DNA from: Trichosporon coremiiforme
Lineage: Eukaryota > Basidiomycota > Tremellomycetes > Trichosporonales > Trichosporonaceae
Direction: 5' to 3'
Assembly: GCA_039545355.1 (NCBI GenBank)
Contig: BCJJ01000010.1
Span: forward strand, 381,085-445,084
Length of the DNA: 64,000 nt
Part shown: positions 30,935-42,900 of the stretch, piece by piece
Layout: every line of letters begins with the position of its first letter
How positions within the stretch are numbered: position 1 is the stretch's first letter
Translations under genes and position numbers: made by a program
Notes under the pieces: model-generated
What the model saw: only the letters and a program-made list of their open reading frames with translations
What the model was told of the DNA's origin: nothing
The model's database searches: none

Positions 30935-32776
30935 ATGCAGGCATCAGGTCTGCTGACCCCGCGCCCCTCCCGTATCCCCTCGGGCAGCGGTGCGCGCACG
31001 CCAACAGCGCAAGCAGCTGGTCCCTCATCAAATCCGGCTGACTCGGTGGACCTGTGGGAGGACATTCTGCGCAGCGCGGATCGGGCCAAGACGCACGCTC
31101 ACAAAAACGTTGTCCTCCTCGCTGAGCGTCATCGCGGGCGCACGCATCTGCTCGACAAGCTCGCCGGGAAGCGGAGGCAACGCCCCGAAGGAGCGTCAGC
31201 GCTGGCTATTGGGTATCAGGTTCTTGAGAGCGAGGACAGGGATGAAGGTGAGCCCGCTTGCGCTGAGAGCTGACAGGCAGACGCCGCGCCGCCCGTGTCC
31301 GTGTTCTACCCGCCATCATCGCACCCGACTCTGCTCAAGCTCGTCGACGCGGCGCTCCCGCCGAATCCCTTACCCGTAAGCTGGACGGAGGAAAGTGCAG
31401 CTGACACCCAGGACACCGCAGTTGTCATCGTGCTCGACTGGACCAAGCCGAGCAGCATGGTGCGCGAGCTCCTGACGTGGCTGTCGTGGGTCGACGGCTG
31501 GGCGCAGCGTGTCGGCAAGGACACTGACGAGATGCGAGACCGATGTGAGTGTGCTCTGCCTTGCTAGTCGAAGGCTCCAGCTTTGATTACTGTCGTCCAA
31601 GCTAACGCCCAGTGCAAGCCCATCTGCAGCACTACGCTGAGCCTCCCGCTCCGGGCACGCCGGCGCCGACAAAAGCGCTCGGCACGACGCTTCTCCCCCT
31701 TGGTCCTGGAACACTGACCCTCAACCCCGCCGGCGTCCCGATCATCGTGGTGTGCACACGTGCAGACCAGATGGACAGCGTCGGCGACGAGATGGGCATG
31801 AAGGGCGGGAGCTGGGAGGAGCGCACAGACTGGATCCAGCAGGTGCTACGCACGATCTGTCTCTCGTACGGCGCCGCGCTGTTCTACACGTCCCAAACCC
31901 AGCCGCAGACCTACACCCTGCTGCGCGAGTACCTCGTGCACCGGCTGTACACTACGCCTGGACCGCAGGGAGAGCCCGTCGCGCGATATCCGTTCGCACA
32001 CCGCGCCAACATCCTCGACCGGGATGCCGTTCTGGTCCCTGCCGGGTGGGACAGTTGGGGCAAGATCAACGTCCTCCGGGAGGGTTTCGACCTGCAGCGC
32101 GTGCACAATGCGTGGGAGTCCTCCATCAACCACAGCGGCCAGTCAACAGATGCGGACGAGGAGGCGATCGACGACCTGTGGACCGCCATGGTGCCCGACA
32201 CAGAGCGGCCGAAGAAGGGCAACGATGGGGTTATCACGACGACCAGCGAGGGGGAGCAGGCGTTCCTGAGCAAGCAGCTCGAGGCACTCATGAAGGACCC
32301 GAACCGCGACCCGAGGGCTTCATTCCGACACGCAGTAAACAGTGCGGCGGCCAACGAGGGCGAAGGAGGCAGGTTCGGCGGCGTCGTTGGACCCATGGGA
32401 GCTGGCGGTCTCAATCTGCCAGGAGTCGAGAAGGCCATGGCTGAGATGGAGGGCGGGGACGACGTCAAGGAGCGCTTTGCGAGGATCGCAAGGAGGGTGA
32501 GTAGGATAGGCCGCCGAGGGCCGTTTGGCCGGTGGCCGCCTGGCTTCAATTTGGAGGGGCAGTGCGCTAACAACCACAGCAAGAAGGCAAACCCCAAAGC
32601 CCACCGAACGAGAGACCACCCGTGCCGAACGAGGCGCTGCACAACTTTGTGAGTCCCCCGTTGCCCCTACTTGCCCAGCTTGCCACTTGAGACATCAGCT
32701 GACAGCTCAGTTCCAGGGCCTGCTCGCGAAAAAGTCGGGCGGCACGCCGACCCAGACGCCCACGAAGAGCAAGTGA
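30935..32776 (+). CDS. Cytoplasmic dynein light intermediate chain
   Basis: Six exons: 30935..31247, 31281..31375, 31412..31544, 31613..32496, 32580..32648, 32711..32776; 519 residues. Ras-like/DLIC fold: SVDLWEDILRSAD, NVVLLAERHRGRTHLLDKLAG (P-loop position, but not a consensus GxxxxGK[ST]), TAVVIVLDWTKPSSMVRELLTWLSW, GVPIIVVCTRADQMDS (NKxD-like TRAD), YGAALFYTSQTQP and the C-terminal LHNFFQGLLAKK, the adaptor-binding amphipathic helix region of DLICs. It links the dynein heavy chain to cargo adaptors for microtubule minus-end transport. Introns 1 and 2 are only 33 and 36 nt. All exon phases agree. Confidence 0.88.
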
Positions 32777-33481
32777 ATTCCACCTTGCGACGCAGTCCAG
32801 TCGCGCTCGTACAGCAGCAACAGCCCGGCCACGGGTGCGCGAAGGCGCGAAGGCGCGAATGCGCGAATGCGCGAATGTGCGCGTGAGCTCGGCAGTGCGA
32901 GTCTCGAGTCTGTCCCTCAAGCATGTCCCACGATACGACCATAGCATATGCCCCCATTCTACTGGCAAGATGGCCGGCAGTTAATAATGTCCTTACCCTT
33001 TCTTCCTGTGCATAGAGACGACCCCGGTGTCAGCGTAGGGTTGACGATGTACAGTGTGCAGCTAGCCTCTGCACTGACGACGGTACGGAGCCGTCTGCTG
33101 ACCGCCTTTCAACCAGTAGCACACTGCAGCCGTTCTCGTACTCGGATTCGTTGAGCCAACCAGCAGCGAGTATCGTGTGTGGACAGTGGCGGCTGGGGAC
33201 GCCGCGGGTTCTCAGGAACCGTGTCCAATGTGCTCGGCAATGCGTGCCTCCGTGGCGATGTGTGGGGGTCGTTGGAGGTCGTTGGAAACGCACGGGCGTT
33301 GACCTGGGTTAGCGTGTCCGGGCGGTTGTCGTGTCTTCGTAAACTGCCAGAAACTCCAATAAACTTCGTGGCACGGTGTGATCTGCAGAATCGGCTGCAA
33401 GTCTTCACCCAACGCTGGACGACCACACTGTCTGCAGTACGGACACAGGCATCGTTTCATGACAACTCTACTTATCCTCGG
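32777..33481. other. Intergenic region with a short G/C repeat
   Basis: About 700 bp. A run of GCGCGAAG/GCGCGAAT units (32837..32882) is present. No gene supported. Confidence 0.35.
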
Positions 33482-34023
33482 TTACTGCATAGGATTGTTC
33501 AGCCCCATCCCTGGGTCCTGAGCCTTGCGAGTCTGTCCTGCAACTTCCGTGTGTGCTCCTCCAGCTCGTAGTGCGCATTCCGCCCCCTTGTCGGGCATGG
33601 TCAGGATCATCTCAACCCGGATGGCGTCGACGACAAGTGCTTCAAAATTCAGCTTGTGAATGGCCCTAACGCGCACCAGCTCCTTGACCTCCTTCCTGAG
33701 TCCCCAGTAGAACCACTGCCTCGTGTCCTCGGCCAGGACGTCCCCCCCCCCGACTCCTTCGCGGCATCGCGGAACACCAACGCGTAGCTCCACAGGCTCC
33801 CCTCTGCTTCACCTTGTTGTACTGACGCTCCGCCTCCGTCAGGTCCAGGTCGACGATGGGCTGAGACCCGAAGTGCTCCTGGAGCGTTATGACGGAGCGA
33901 GCAGTCAGAGGGCCCTTCGCGCGCGACACGCGGTGGAACCAGAACAGCGCCCGACCAGCGAGAAACTGCTCGAGCTTGAACCGTGCTTGCCGCAGCCGGA
34001 GGGTTGTAGCTGTTGCTGCTCAT
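33482..34023 (-). pseudogene. Decayed Gag-capsid-like ORF
   Basis: Family motifs occur in order on the minus strand but in different frames: an ATG at 34023 opens a short N-terminus; then, in another frame, QFLAGRALFWFHRV (compare NALTGRARLWYVRW) continues through LTARSVITLQEHFGSQP; then in a third frame RQWFYWGLRKEVKELVR (compare RYWFIYGLRKEIRDHM) and a C-terminal helix to a stop at 33482. At least two frameshifts separate them and the stretch between GRALFW and YWGLRKE is shortened. It lies head to head with the other isolated copy at 34345. Confidence 0.6.
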
Positions 34024-34344
34024 GAGTGTTGGCGGTGAGCGATGCGCTGGAGGATAGAGGAGCGGCATCTTTATCCTACACCAGCACTGTCCCTAATTTC
34101 CATTGAACTCGGAGCACAGGACTTCGATGCCACATCAACACAAGCGCATTACCACGCGAAACCCTCTTCTCCACGACGACAATGGTTGAGTCCACAAAAC
34201 TCGCAAGTGTGCGCCCTTCAACGTCTGCGTCGTCATCGCACACCTGCTTTGTGTGAGTCGTTCCCACCGCCCTTCTCCCTTTCACCCACCCCTTCCATCG
34301 TCATTGTCGTCCACTCTTCCCATCTCAACGTTACCCACTCCTCA

Positions 34345-35027
34345 ATGACAATGCCGCACACCCACTCGCTCACACTCCCCTCCCCTCTCTCGCTCCCTGC
34401 AGCAGAAGCCTTCTCCGGCGACGCTTCCTACCCAGTCGAGCAATTCCTCGTGATCCTGGACGCTACGTGGCCCCTGCTGCCTTTACCCGCTGACGAGCCG
34501 CGTCTCTCAGCCGCCAAGATCGCCTACCTGGTTCAACACCTGCGCGGCCGCGCCCAACTCTGGTTCGCCGAGCATCTCCACCGCCACGCGTCGGGGATGC
34601 ACGGCGCGCACACATATGCCCAACTCCGTGCGCATATGCTGCAAGTCTTTGGGAGCGAACTGCCCCTCCGCGCACCCCGCCGCGCGAGCACAATGGGCCC
34701 GGACGAGAAGGAGGGCGAGCAGGAGAACCGCCAGAAAATCGTCGATCGTATGCGTGCCGAGCAGGTGTTTGCTAGGATGGTCCAGAAAGAGGATGTCAAG
34801 GGGTATGCGGAAGAATATGAGGAGAAGAGCAAGGGTTGTGGACACAACATTGACCTCGATGATGAGTTTGAGTGTCTCTGGTTCGCTCATGGTCTCCGCT
34901 CGGCTATCCGTGATGAGGTCTCCGCTCGGCTATCCGTGATGAGGTCTTCCGTGTCTTCCAACCCGGCATGAAGTTCAGGGATGTTGTGAAGGAGGCGGAG
35001 AGGGCGGAGGCCGAACAGCAGTGTTAG
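34345..35027 (+). pseudogene. Gag-capsid-like ORF disrupted by a 26-bp tandem duplication
   Basis: Intronless frame from ATG 34345 (or 34351): AEAFSGDASYPVEQFLVILD, LVQHLRGRAQLWFAEHL, EDVKGYAEEYEEKSKG, DEFECLWFAHGLRSAIRDEV, as in the array at 13-19 kb. Immediately after AIRDEV, a 26-bp segment (34893..34918) is repeated perfectly (34919..34944). Since 26 is not a multiple of three, the frame is lost and a stop comes at 34971. The frame that follows the second copy carries a family-like terminal helix (FRDVVKEAERAEAEQQC) to a TAG at 35025. The event looks recent because the copies are identical. Confidence 0.65.
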
Positions 35028-35082
35028 TATGTGTTAGCAGTCTCAGTTAACCAGAACCCTTCATGTATGTCGTTACAACCTT

Positions 35083-36534
35083 TTACTTCTTCATCTTGCC
35101 GTCCTTGATGTCCTTGTCCTCCTGCAGCATCTTGACCACGCCCTCTCCAGGAATGATGTGCTTCGGCCACGTCTCGCGTACGAGCCTCTCCGTTGCATCC
35201 GCAATCATGGGCCAGGAGAACCCAATGCCGGGCCAGAACTTGATCGGCGTGCGCGCGAAGACATACTCGCAATGCGTGCCTCCGGGGACCTGTTTGTCAG
35301 CTGCAGCGTCATTGCCCCTGAAGCTCACCTCGAGGACGTCGACGTCCAGTCCCTGGTCACGCACGATGCCGACCGTCGCGGCGATCTCGTCGTGCAGCTT
35401 CTCGTCCTCGCCGTAGTCAACATGCATCTTGACGCCCTTCTCTGACAGGCGGGCGAAGTGCCTGTCGCTCCTCGGCGCGAAGGCGGGCGACATGAGCGGA
35501 TCGCGCTGAGCGGGGTAGGAGTAGTGCCGCGAGAAGGAAGGCTGAATCACGAGTGAAGTAGTGCCGAGCCAGTCCTGAGGGTTACTCGACGGCCAGTACA
35601 TAACTCACCTTGTGCGCGTTGCGGGAGATGCTAGGGAAGGAGCCGGTCACGTCGCACCATGGCGCGCTCGCGAAGACCGCACCGGGAAGACCGAGACGCT
35701 TGAAGCCTTGGTGGTCCAGCTGCTCCAGGTATCGCGTCAGCGAGAGGCAGCCGTGGCCGCCTGCCGAAGCACCCCAGAGCATGATGTTCTATCTATCAGC
35801 TCTCGTCGGGTTCATCGTAGCTCACCTGAGGCTCGAAGCCGAGCTCCGTCACCATATAGTCCCACGCGGCGAGATAGTCGAGCATCGGGCCGGGCCACGC
35901 CGAGTCGTCGCTGAGGCACTTGCGGTAATTCGCATCTGCAATCAGCTTAAAGCCACCATTCCATCAGCTCACGGAAGATACGAAGACCAAGTCGAGTGGC
36001 AAGCTCCCAGGTGACGAACCACTGCAAGGGCTGGCCCATCTGGTAACCTCCGCCGATGATGTAGAAGATTGCCTTCTCGCTCGGCTTCGCTTTTGCCCAG
36101 ATCTTCTCATCGGGCGTGCCCTTCGGTGCAATCATGAACCCCGGCCTCGGCTCGGGCTTCACGACTCCACGGCCCACGATGACCTTGACACTGGGCAGAA
36201 GCGGGATGTCCGGGCTCGTGGGCGGGATGGTCCTGACCTCGCCGATCTCAGCGAGGTGCCGGTGGTGCTTGGCGAGCTTGGGAACCTTCCATTCCTCGGG
36301 GTCGCGGCGCGTAACGCATCCGAGCGTCAGGAGAGACTGCAGCATTCGGAGCGTGTTGGTCATGAGGTGTCGGAGGAAGCCGTGCTTCGGTTTATAGTAG
36401 AAGTAGGAGAGCGAGTTGAATGTGAGCATCGTCGGCAGGCCGACGCATAGGATCGGCGGGACAACGACGAGCTGCATCAGCCGGAACACTGGCGTCGGCG
36501 GCTCCAGTAGCCGCCAAGGTGTCAGCGGCCACAT
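35083..36534 (-). CDS. Alpha/beta-hydrolase, steryl acetyl hydrolase/lipase-like
   Basis: Five exons: 35973..36534, 35826..35935, 35609..35788, 35329..35574, 35083..35289; 434 residues. A hydrophobic N-terminal segment (residues 20-50, VVVPPILCVGLPTML) suggests membrane anchoring. The oxyanion-hole motif is AIFYIIGGGYQMG (HGG-like), the nucleophile elbow WGASAGGHG (GxSxG) and the likely catalytic His lies in VPGGTHCEYVF. These features fit the HSL-like ER-anchored deacetylase/lipase group (yeast Say1 type) that removes acetyl groups from sterols. The fourth intron (35290..35328, 39 nt) is a multiple of three and stop-free, so retaining it would insert 13 residues just before the catalytic His region. 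Confidence 0.75.
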
Positions 36535-36797
36535 TGTTGAGGAAGGATAGGGAGAGAGCGATGAGGAGGACAGAACGCGACGGTTCGCTTCGGCGTCTTA
36601 CGCGGTGCCGTTAGTGCGCAACCTCGGAACCGATATCAGCGCGGAAACAAAGTGCGACCCCGTGAAGAGTCTATCTTCTGCCTCAGGCTACCCGACGCAG
36701 AAGACACCGACTGCAGACTGGATACACGGCCACGCCTTCGGGTGGACGGAAGCTCCAATGTTTACAACCGACTGTAGCTATGCGGATCCAAAAAGAG
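36535..36797. other. Intergenic
   Basis: Upstream of the hydrolase gene; nothing recognised. Confidence 0.35.
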
Positions 36798-36906
36798 TCT
36801 CTCCACTGTGAGTCGAACACAGGACCTGCGGATGTCTCACCCTATCGGGTGGGAGGAATGGATAACCAATTACAGTCCGACGCTCTACCAACTGAGCTAT
36901 AGAGAG
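36798..36906 (-). tRNA. tRNA-Tyr(GTA) with 46-nt intron
   Basis: Acceptor CTCTCTA pairs with TGGAGAG; the C1-G72 pair is the eukaryotic tRNA-Tyr identity pair. D arm GCTC/GAGC, T arm CTGTG-TTCGACT-CACAG, discriminator A. Anticodon GTA at 36881..36883; intron 36834..36879 after base 37. A T-run (CTCTTTTT) terminates on the minus strand just after the gene. Confidence 0.88.
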
Positions 36907-39333
36907 GAGATATTGATTGCTGACAGCGATCTCCCACGATGGCTCATGAGCCTCGCTGGAAAACCTGCGGGGCTCCACATTTAGCCCAGCACCCGACGAG
37001 GAGGAGAGGTTTGTCAATGAGTTCTGCGTTCCGCGGTCCCGACTTGACTTCGAAAGCTACGCTGCACCTAGAGACAGCGGCTGGGTGCTCAGTCAAACTA
37101 GTATGAGCTAGTCAGGATCTACCTAGCGCAACGCGGACCATCTGGCTAGTCGGGTTAGTGCAGTCGGCAGAGCTCCAAGTCGCGGCCGATGCCGAAACCA
37201 GCCTTGGGATTGTGTTCTGGGCGGCCAGCACTCATGGTAACCATGAGCCGCCTCTTCAACTGGGCAGCTGGCGGCTTATCTTATCCAGTTTGACTCTGAA
37301 TAGTCTCTGAACCGCGAGATCCTGTTCGCTAGAAAGCTTAAGCCCTCTCCTCCACATGCGTTCTACCATAAGCCGCCCCATTAACTGCAAAGTGCTGGCG
37401 GGAGGTGCGATATCGGAAGTCGAGCCCGGAGCAAACGAGTTCTCGAGTACGCAGGGCTCGGTCGGAAGTCGAACAACAGGACTGACTGTTTCTTCCCTCG
37501 TAACACTGACAATGTTCGGAACCCAGACGACCGTTGGCTGTACCGATCTCGCAGTCGCCGCCTCCACTGACACGTATTACTTTGCCGGCATCATCGGAAG
37601 TTGTGCCGAGACACAATGTCCAGCTCGCATCATGGGAGCCCACAGTTCTGATCATGGCCAGCTTTCGTAACGAGCAGACTCAATCGGAGACGTGGGTCTG
37701 AAGAGCAAGGTTTGAGACTCACACGGTACCGCATGCTGCCCCACTTTCTTCCCGATCTCACCTCCGCTTTGTATGGACACTGGAAGCTCCCGGACTTGGA
37801 GGAGTGGGCCGGGTATGCTTATCGGCTGCAGGCCCATGGAGAGATATGTTGACGCAGTCGCTGCGCCGCAATGAGCCCATGCCGGTTGCCCCGTGTCATC
37901 CTCTGCGGCCCATTTATCCGGAGCGCTGATGTGGCTGACCTCAGCCAGCGCAATGGTGCAAGCCATGGATGCAAGGAGAGCATTTCAGTGGAGGACACTG
38001 CGGCGTCGAGCTGCGCCCGGTCCGAGATACGGCCCAAAGGAGATGGCAGCTCCGACCGCCAGGCGCTAGCGACGGCATACAGATCATTGCCGTGCCTATG
38101 TTTGGTATCGTGCGCAGCGACCTAACCATTAGTCGGTGGGCTGGAGCTCGTCCGCAGGCCCGCAGCTGTGCAACATGTGAGATACCGCGTACTTGCCGCT
38201 GGACAGCCGACGTGGCCGGCGCTAGACATCCCGCTGACTAGGAAAGCTTCCAGAAGAGTGAATCGAGTCGGTTGTTCTTTGCGGATCGTAAAATGCGGAC
38301 CTCAGCGGTGACGAGGTGGCTGAAGCAGCAGTGCAAGCGCACTGTGCGGAGCGGGCGAGTGGGTTGTTGCATGTTAGCGTTCGTTAGCGCAGCCGAGTGT
38401 GACTGCGATTCTCGCGGAGATGCGGGTCGATCGTGTGAGGTCATGCCCCATAAGCGCTCAAACAGTGGAGCTCCTCAGGATCCTCAATTGGGCTCCCCAT
38501 GGAACAGGGCAAAGACGGTCCGCAGTACCCCGAGTCTGCACACGTGTTGCGGGAACATGCATGCCCCGCATTGCATTTCCTGCACATGTTTCCATTGATG
38601 CATCATGGACCGCCGTGGGGCTCTTGAGCATGCGGTGCAGGGGACGTACGTAGGCTGCGGGATGCTGGAGGCTGAGGGGGGTGCTCTTCCCTCCGGTCCG
38701 CTCGCCGGTATCCTTACGCCGGCTCGCACTCCGAAGACAGCTGTGCATGATGTCAACGGCGTGAAACACGCGGTTGCGCCGGGGTACAATAGCGAAGAAC
38801 AGTTTAGCAGGTGGGGGTTCACTTCTTAGTCTCGCGCTAGCGTCGGCACAACCACATGCGTGTCGGCAGCAGGGCAGCCGGCAGCGCAGTAGTCAGGCAT
38901 GCAAAACCCACGACAATCGAGCAGATGCTTGCCGAACACGGCACTTCGATGCCCGACTAGTGACTTTAGCATGGTATTCCTTTCCTTCCATGCCGGCGGC
39001 GGCGGCGCCGTCTCAGGCATGTGCTCACGCTTAGCTCGGCTGTGCTCGCTTCCATTCGGGCAAATCCCCGCTGCGGGTAAAGCACCCACGAGGGCGATCG
39101 GAACGTCAAGCACACACATGCAGTACTATTCACAGACACGCGCGCAACACTGTCCCAACCCATGAGAGTACCGGCAATGCTTAGTGCGTCCGAAGCGTCA
39201 GCTGATGGCCTGCATGCTCGCGGGGATCGACTGGGTTGGTTGCGGCCTGTTGCGGCACTGACTCGAGACGTTGGTGCGAGGCTAGGTGCGGCTTTGGCGA
39301 ACGAAGCGCCGCAGCAGCTCGTCGCGGAAGAGA
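36907..39333. other. Gene-poor region, nothing supported
   Basis: About 2.4 kb of short overlapping ORFs on all frames with no recognisable domain, consistent splice structure or RNA gene. A CTGGCTAGTCGGGTTAGTGC stretch near 37142 looks faintly tRNA-like but does not fold. Confidence 0.4.
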
Positions 39334-39339
39334 TATAAG
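39334..39339 (+). promoter_or_regulatory. TATA box of CFEM gene
   Basis: TATAAG 88 bp upstream of the ATG at 39427, followed by a CA-rich leader. Confidence 0.5.
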
Positions 39340-39426
39340 CAGCTGGTCTCGAGATCAAGAAGTACCATCAACCACAAGCTCTTCTCTCCACTACCACCAC
39401 AACCACAAACCAAACCAACAACCACA

Positions 39427-39961
39427 ATGAAGGCTGTCTTCGCTCTTGCTGCTATCGCTGCCGCCGCTGGCGTCTCTGCCCAGGTCGAGTGAGTAGACGT
39501 CTATCACACGCACCTACCCTCTCTCTTGCACACACCCCGAGTGTCTACACCACTTCTACTTGCTTCATCTCCACCACTACGGCTGCCCGCATCGTCTTCG
39601 AGGTCGAATTCGGTGACAACCCCTATCTCGGCTTTCATCGCCTTCCTCGTTCCTGTGCCTGTCTCATCGCCCATCACCACCCCATGTTCCCTCCCTCCTT
39701 CCACAACATCAACTAACCCTCAGCGCCTCCCAGATCAACGGCTGCGTCAAGGACTGTGTCTTCCAGACCGCCAAGAACGTTGGCTGCTACAACGAGGCCG
39801 ACCCGACCGGCTCAGTCAACTGCATTTGCGGCGACAAGCGCGGCGACTTCACTGGCCAGGCTGCCGGCTGCATCTCGGGCGGCTGCGCTGACCAGCTCGC
39901 GGGCGCCCCCGCCCTGCTCGACCAGCTCTGCAACGAGGGCCTCAAGGACGGCCACTGGTAA
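39427..39961 (+). CDS. Small secreted CFEM-domain protein
   Basis: Two exons, 39427..39488 and 39724..39961 (intron 235 nt, GTGAGT, branch CTAAC, CTCAG); 99 residues. An N-terminal signal peptide (MKAVFALAAIAAAAGVSA, cleavage likely after Ala18) is followed by eight cysteines in CFEM spacing: GCVKDC, GCY, CIC, GCISGGC, LC. CFEM proteins are secreted or GPI-anchored; some bind haem for iron uptake. An Asp that could ligand haem precedes the third/fourth Cys region (NEADPTGSVNC) but position is not exact. No GPI signal is seen, so the product is probably soluble. A ferric reductase is the next gene, 4.3 kb away. Confidence 0.82.
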
Positions 39962-42900
39962 TTCTACCGGTTGAGTAGCCAAAGAGCTAAGGAAGATCAG
40001 AAGTAGAAGTAGAAAGCATGAATCAATTGAAGTAGTTCACCAGAGAGTTGCAGCGATAGCCGTTGGGCAGTTCAGAGACAGACTCTCGATCTGACTGAAC
40101 AGGAGAGGAGCGTTCCGTTAGTAACCGGCTAGCGGTGCCATCCTAACAGGAAGCAGAGGTTCTGCTATGTGCGGTGAGTCACTAAGCTTGCGAGTCACTA
40201 AGGTTGGTTGCGGCCAGACAAGCATACCAGGTCTCCTTCCATACCTTCCGCGCACACGACCATCTCGCTTGCCCGCTATCAGTGAGCTGGGGTCATCCCA
40301 GCGTCAGTTCAAAGCACGTCCGCGCAAGTAAGCATCCACCCAGTTGCGGTCAATCCCGCCGTCAGTCAAGCGAAGCAGGGGACAGGTTCCAGTCCAACTG
40401 TTCCCAAGCCAAGGGTCGTAATAAGCCTATGGTGATTGGCTCAAGTGATCACGCAACCACTTCCTCCTCTTGTGATGTCAGTCACCGATATGCATGAGAA
40501 ATGCCTCAGTCAACGCCGGTTGCATTGGGTACTTTATTATTTCCACAGTTCTCCACACGCACACGACCACGACGGGTGATGACGGGGATGGCAGAGCGGC
40601 GATCGGTGCTATTCTCGGCGATGGGGACGTCGTGTGACGATCGTCGTAGGGAGGGTGACCCCGAGATGTAAGCTAATTTAGACCTAAGAGTTGGTTAGAA
40701 GCTGATCTATACTTGGTGGAGTAACGACGCTTCATTTTAAGCGCAGAGTATGCTTTCGAGCTCCTCTGCAGCTCTACAGTGAGAGTTGAGATCGCTTCTC
40801 AGAGAGAGGAGGGGGCCAGATCTCCCACGTGCTCATTCGCACCGGTGCCTCGACACTGATCCAGTAAACGCGCCTGTTTTAGGTGCACTGAACTCTAAAA
40901 TATCTGGACCTGGCGTGTTCGCGACGAAGGTGGACGCGTGGACGTGTAGAGTCACCTCCGCTCATTGTGCTTCACACTGCATTATGCAGAGATGTCGGGA
41001 CCCAGTCCCCGTGGGCCAATAGGAGTCGCATCGCACGTCCACCCGGCGCAGCTTTCAGGTGCCTGCGCCGTGTCGCGGGAGGCACACACGGTCGGGTCGC
41101 GGACCGAGAGGCTTCTTTGTCATTTTGAGCGCGTCCGAGCAACACGGAGCACTCTTCGCTAGCTGAGCTTCCTGTGCATGAACGACAATGAATGACGGAG
41201 GCGTCGAAGCTAAACATTGTTCATGGGGCGAGCGCAAAGGAGGGACAGGCTCTCCGTACGTAGTTTTCTGATAAAACCACCCCGAAGTGCCCTGTGTCAC
41301 AACTCAGGGATTCCGCCGCGGAGGCGTGTTGAGGTCGCGAGGTCGTCGCTACGAAAAGTCGTCATGGAATTTGAGCCTCTGGAGCAGGGTTGACTGTTTG
41401 CCGCTGCGCTGAACACTGGGAAGCGATCGCGCCTCATCAGGTCTCGCTTCAGGGATGCCACTTGCAGGAGAACGCCCGTCGTCATTGGTAGTTAGAAGTG
41501 TGTGAGGTATGTTGAGAACTGGGGAGGCTACCGTATCCATGGAACAGAACTCTTGGCATCACATGAAACGAGCTGCGTACTGCGCTAGGCTGTTCTCGAC
41601 TTTAGCGCTGCGTACGAGATCTCATGAATGGAGCGCAATGACGTGCTACTCGATACCGGCCGACAACTACAGCCAAAGAGCGCTCATACTGCCAGAGGTT
41701 GATGGCCGATTAGCGAAGCGAGCGGAGCGGAGGTAGCGCCTAGCGTAAACGTTCCCCATGGATGTGCACACGACCTACATGATCATCCGAGAAATGTCAA
41801 GGTTCGCTAGCCTTGCTGTCTCCATTCTGAGGGTGCGCCGCGGCCACCGGCCGAGGTTACAGTTACGTTGACCGGCCAGAAGGACATGCAACCATTCGCT
41901 GTCCCCTCCAACACTCATGAGCGAATCCCGACCCCTCCCCAGAGCGCGGAGACTGCGCTAAAGATCAAGATCATGACGGCATTGCGTGTTTGGCTTGTCC
42001 CTCGTGTGCGTTCCTCCTCGGTGCCTCGATGCGCTGGTGTCGCCGGTCCCAACGGCCAGTATGTCTGCGCCTATCGGGGACATCCCGGATGTACCCCACT
42101 ATGTTATGCTTCTCGATTCGACATGCGACGCAGATGGGGAGCAAGGGAAGACGGATGCGAAGAATGGGAATCGAGAATTGAGGAACTGCGGCAACTTGCA
42201 CAGATCTGCGCCCGACGGATGGAGACACCTGGTTGGCGGAGCATTATCTGATTGCGGCCGAAACGGGTGGCACCCTCCACGCCTGTTCACTCACCGCTCT
42301 TCGTGCGATCGTGCACCTGCTCTCCGGAACAACGTTCGTCGGTGACGCCGGTGACGCCGGGTGACTCCCCGGTTCACTCCGGGATCGACGTCCACGGCCG
42401 CGATGCATCGCGCACACCTTCTAGTGACGCAACCGTTAGCGCCGGCGCCAGCGGATCCGACACACTGGGAGGATAATGTTAAGGCAGCGAAAAGCTGCCC
42501 ATTCACACACCTCATGCACCCATTCATGCACCGCGGCGGGCGTAAGATGGCCCCGCGCAGCGTGTCAGCGTGTATTGTGTATTCTGCGGCTGCAGTCGGG
42601 TTGATCGAGTCGGGTATACTAGCCGCTTCGATCACATTGCAGAGCCGCACTGTCGGTCAACGTACCGACACTGTACGCCGCATGCGCCATCTCTGCACCC
42701 CTCAACGCCCTTGAACGCCGCAGAAGCGCCATGCATACCTTGAATCGCGATCTGGGACGCATCATTGATCCGCCTTGCTGACATTTCCGGCCGGGGGGCC
42801 GGTCATTGCAGGTGGTGTGGTTCGTCCTTGACATTTGTGAGGAGGTCTGAGTGACCCGATAGTCGTTGAATGCCGGGCTCCGGTTGGTCCTGGGAGGTTT

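Noticed and set aside
37142..37200. tRNA-like sequence
   Set aside because: Has a D-arm-like stretch only; no cloverleaf can be drawn.
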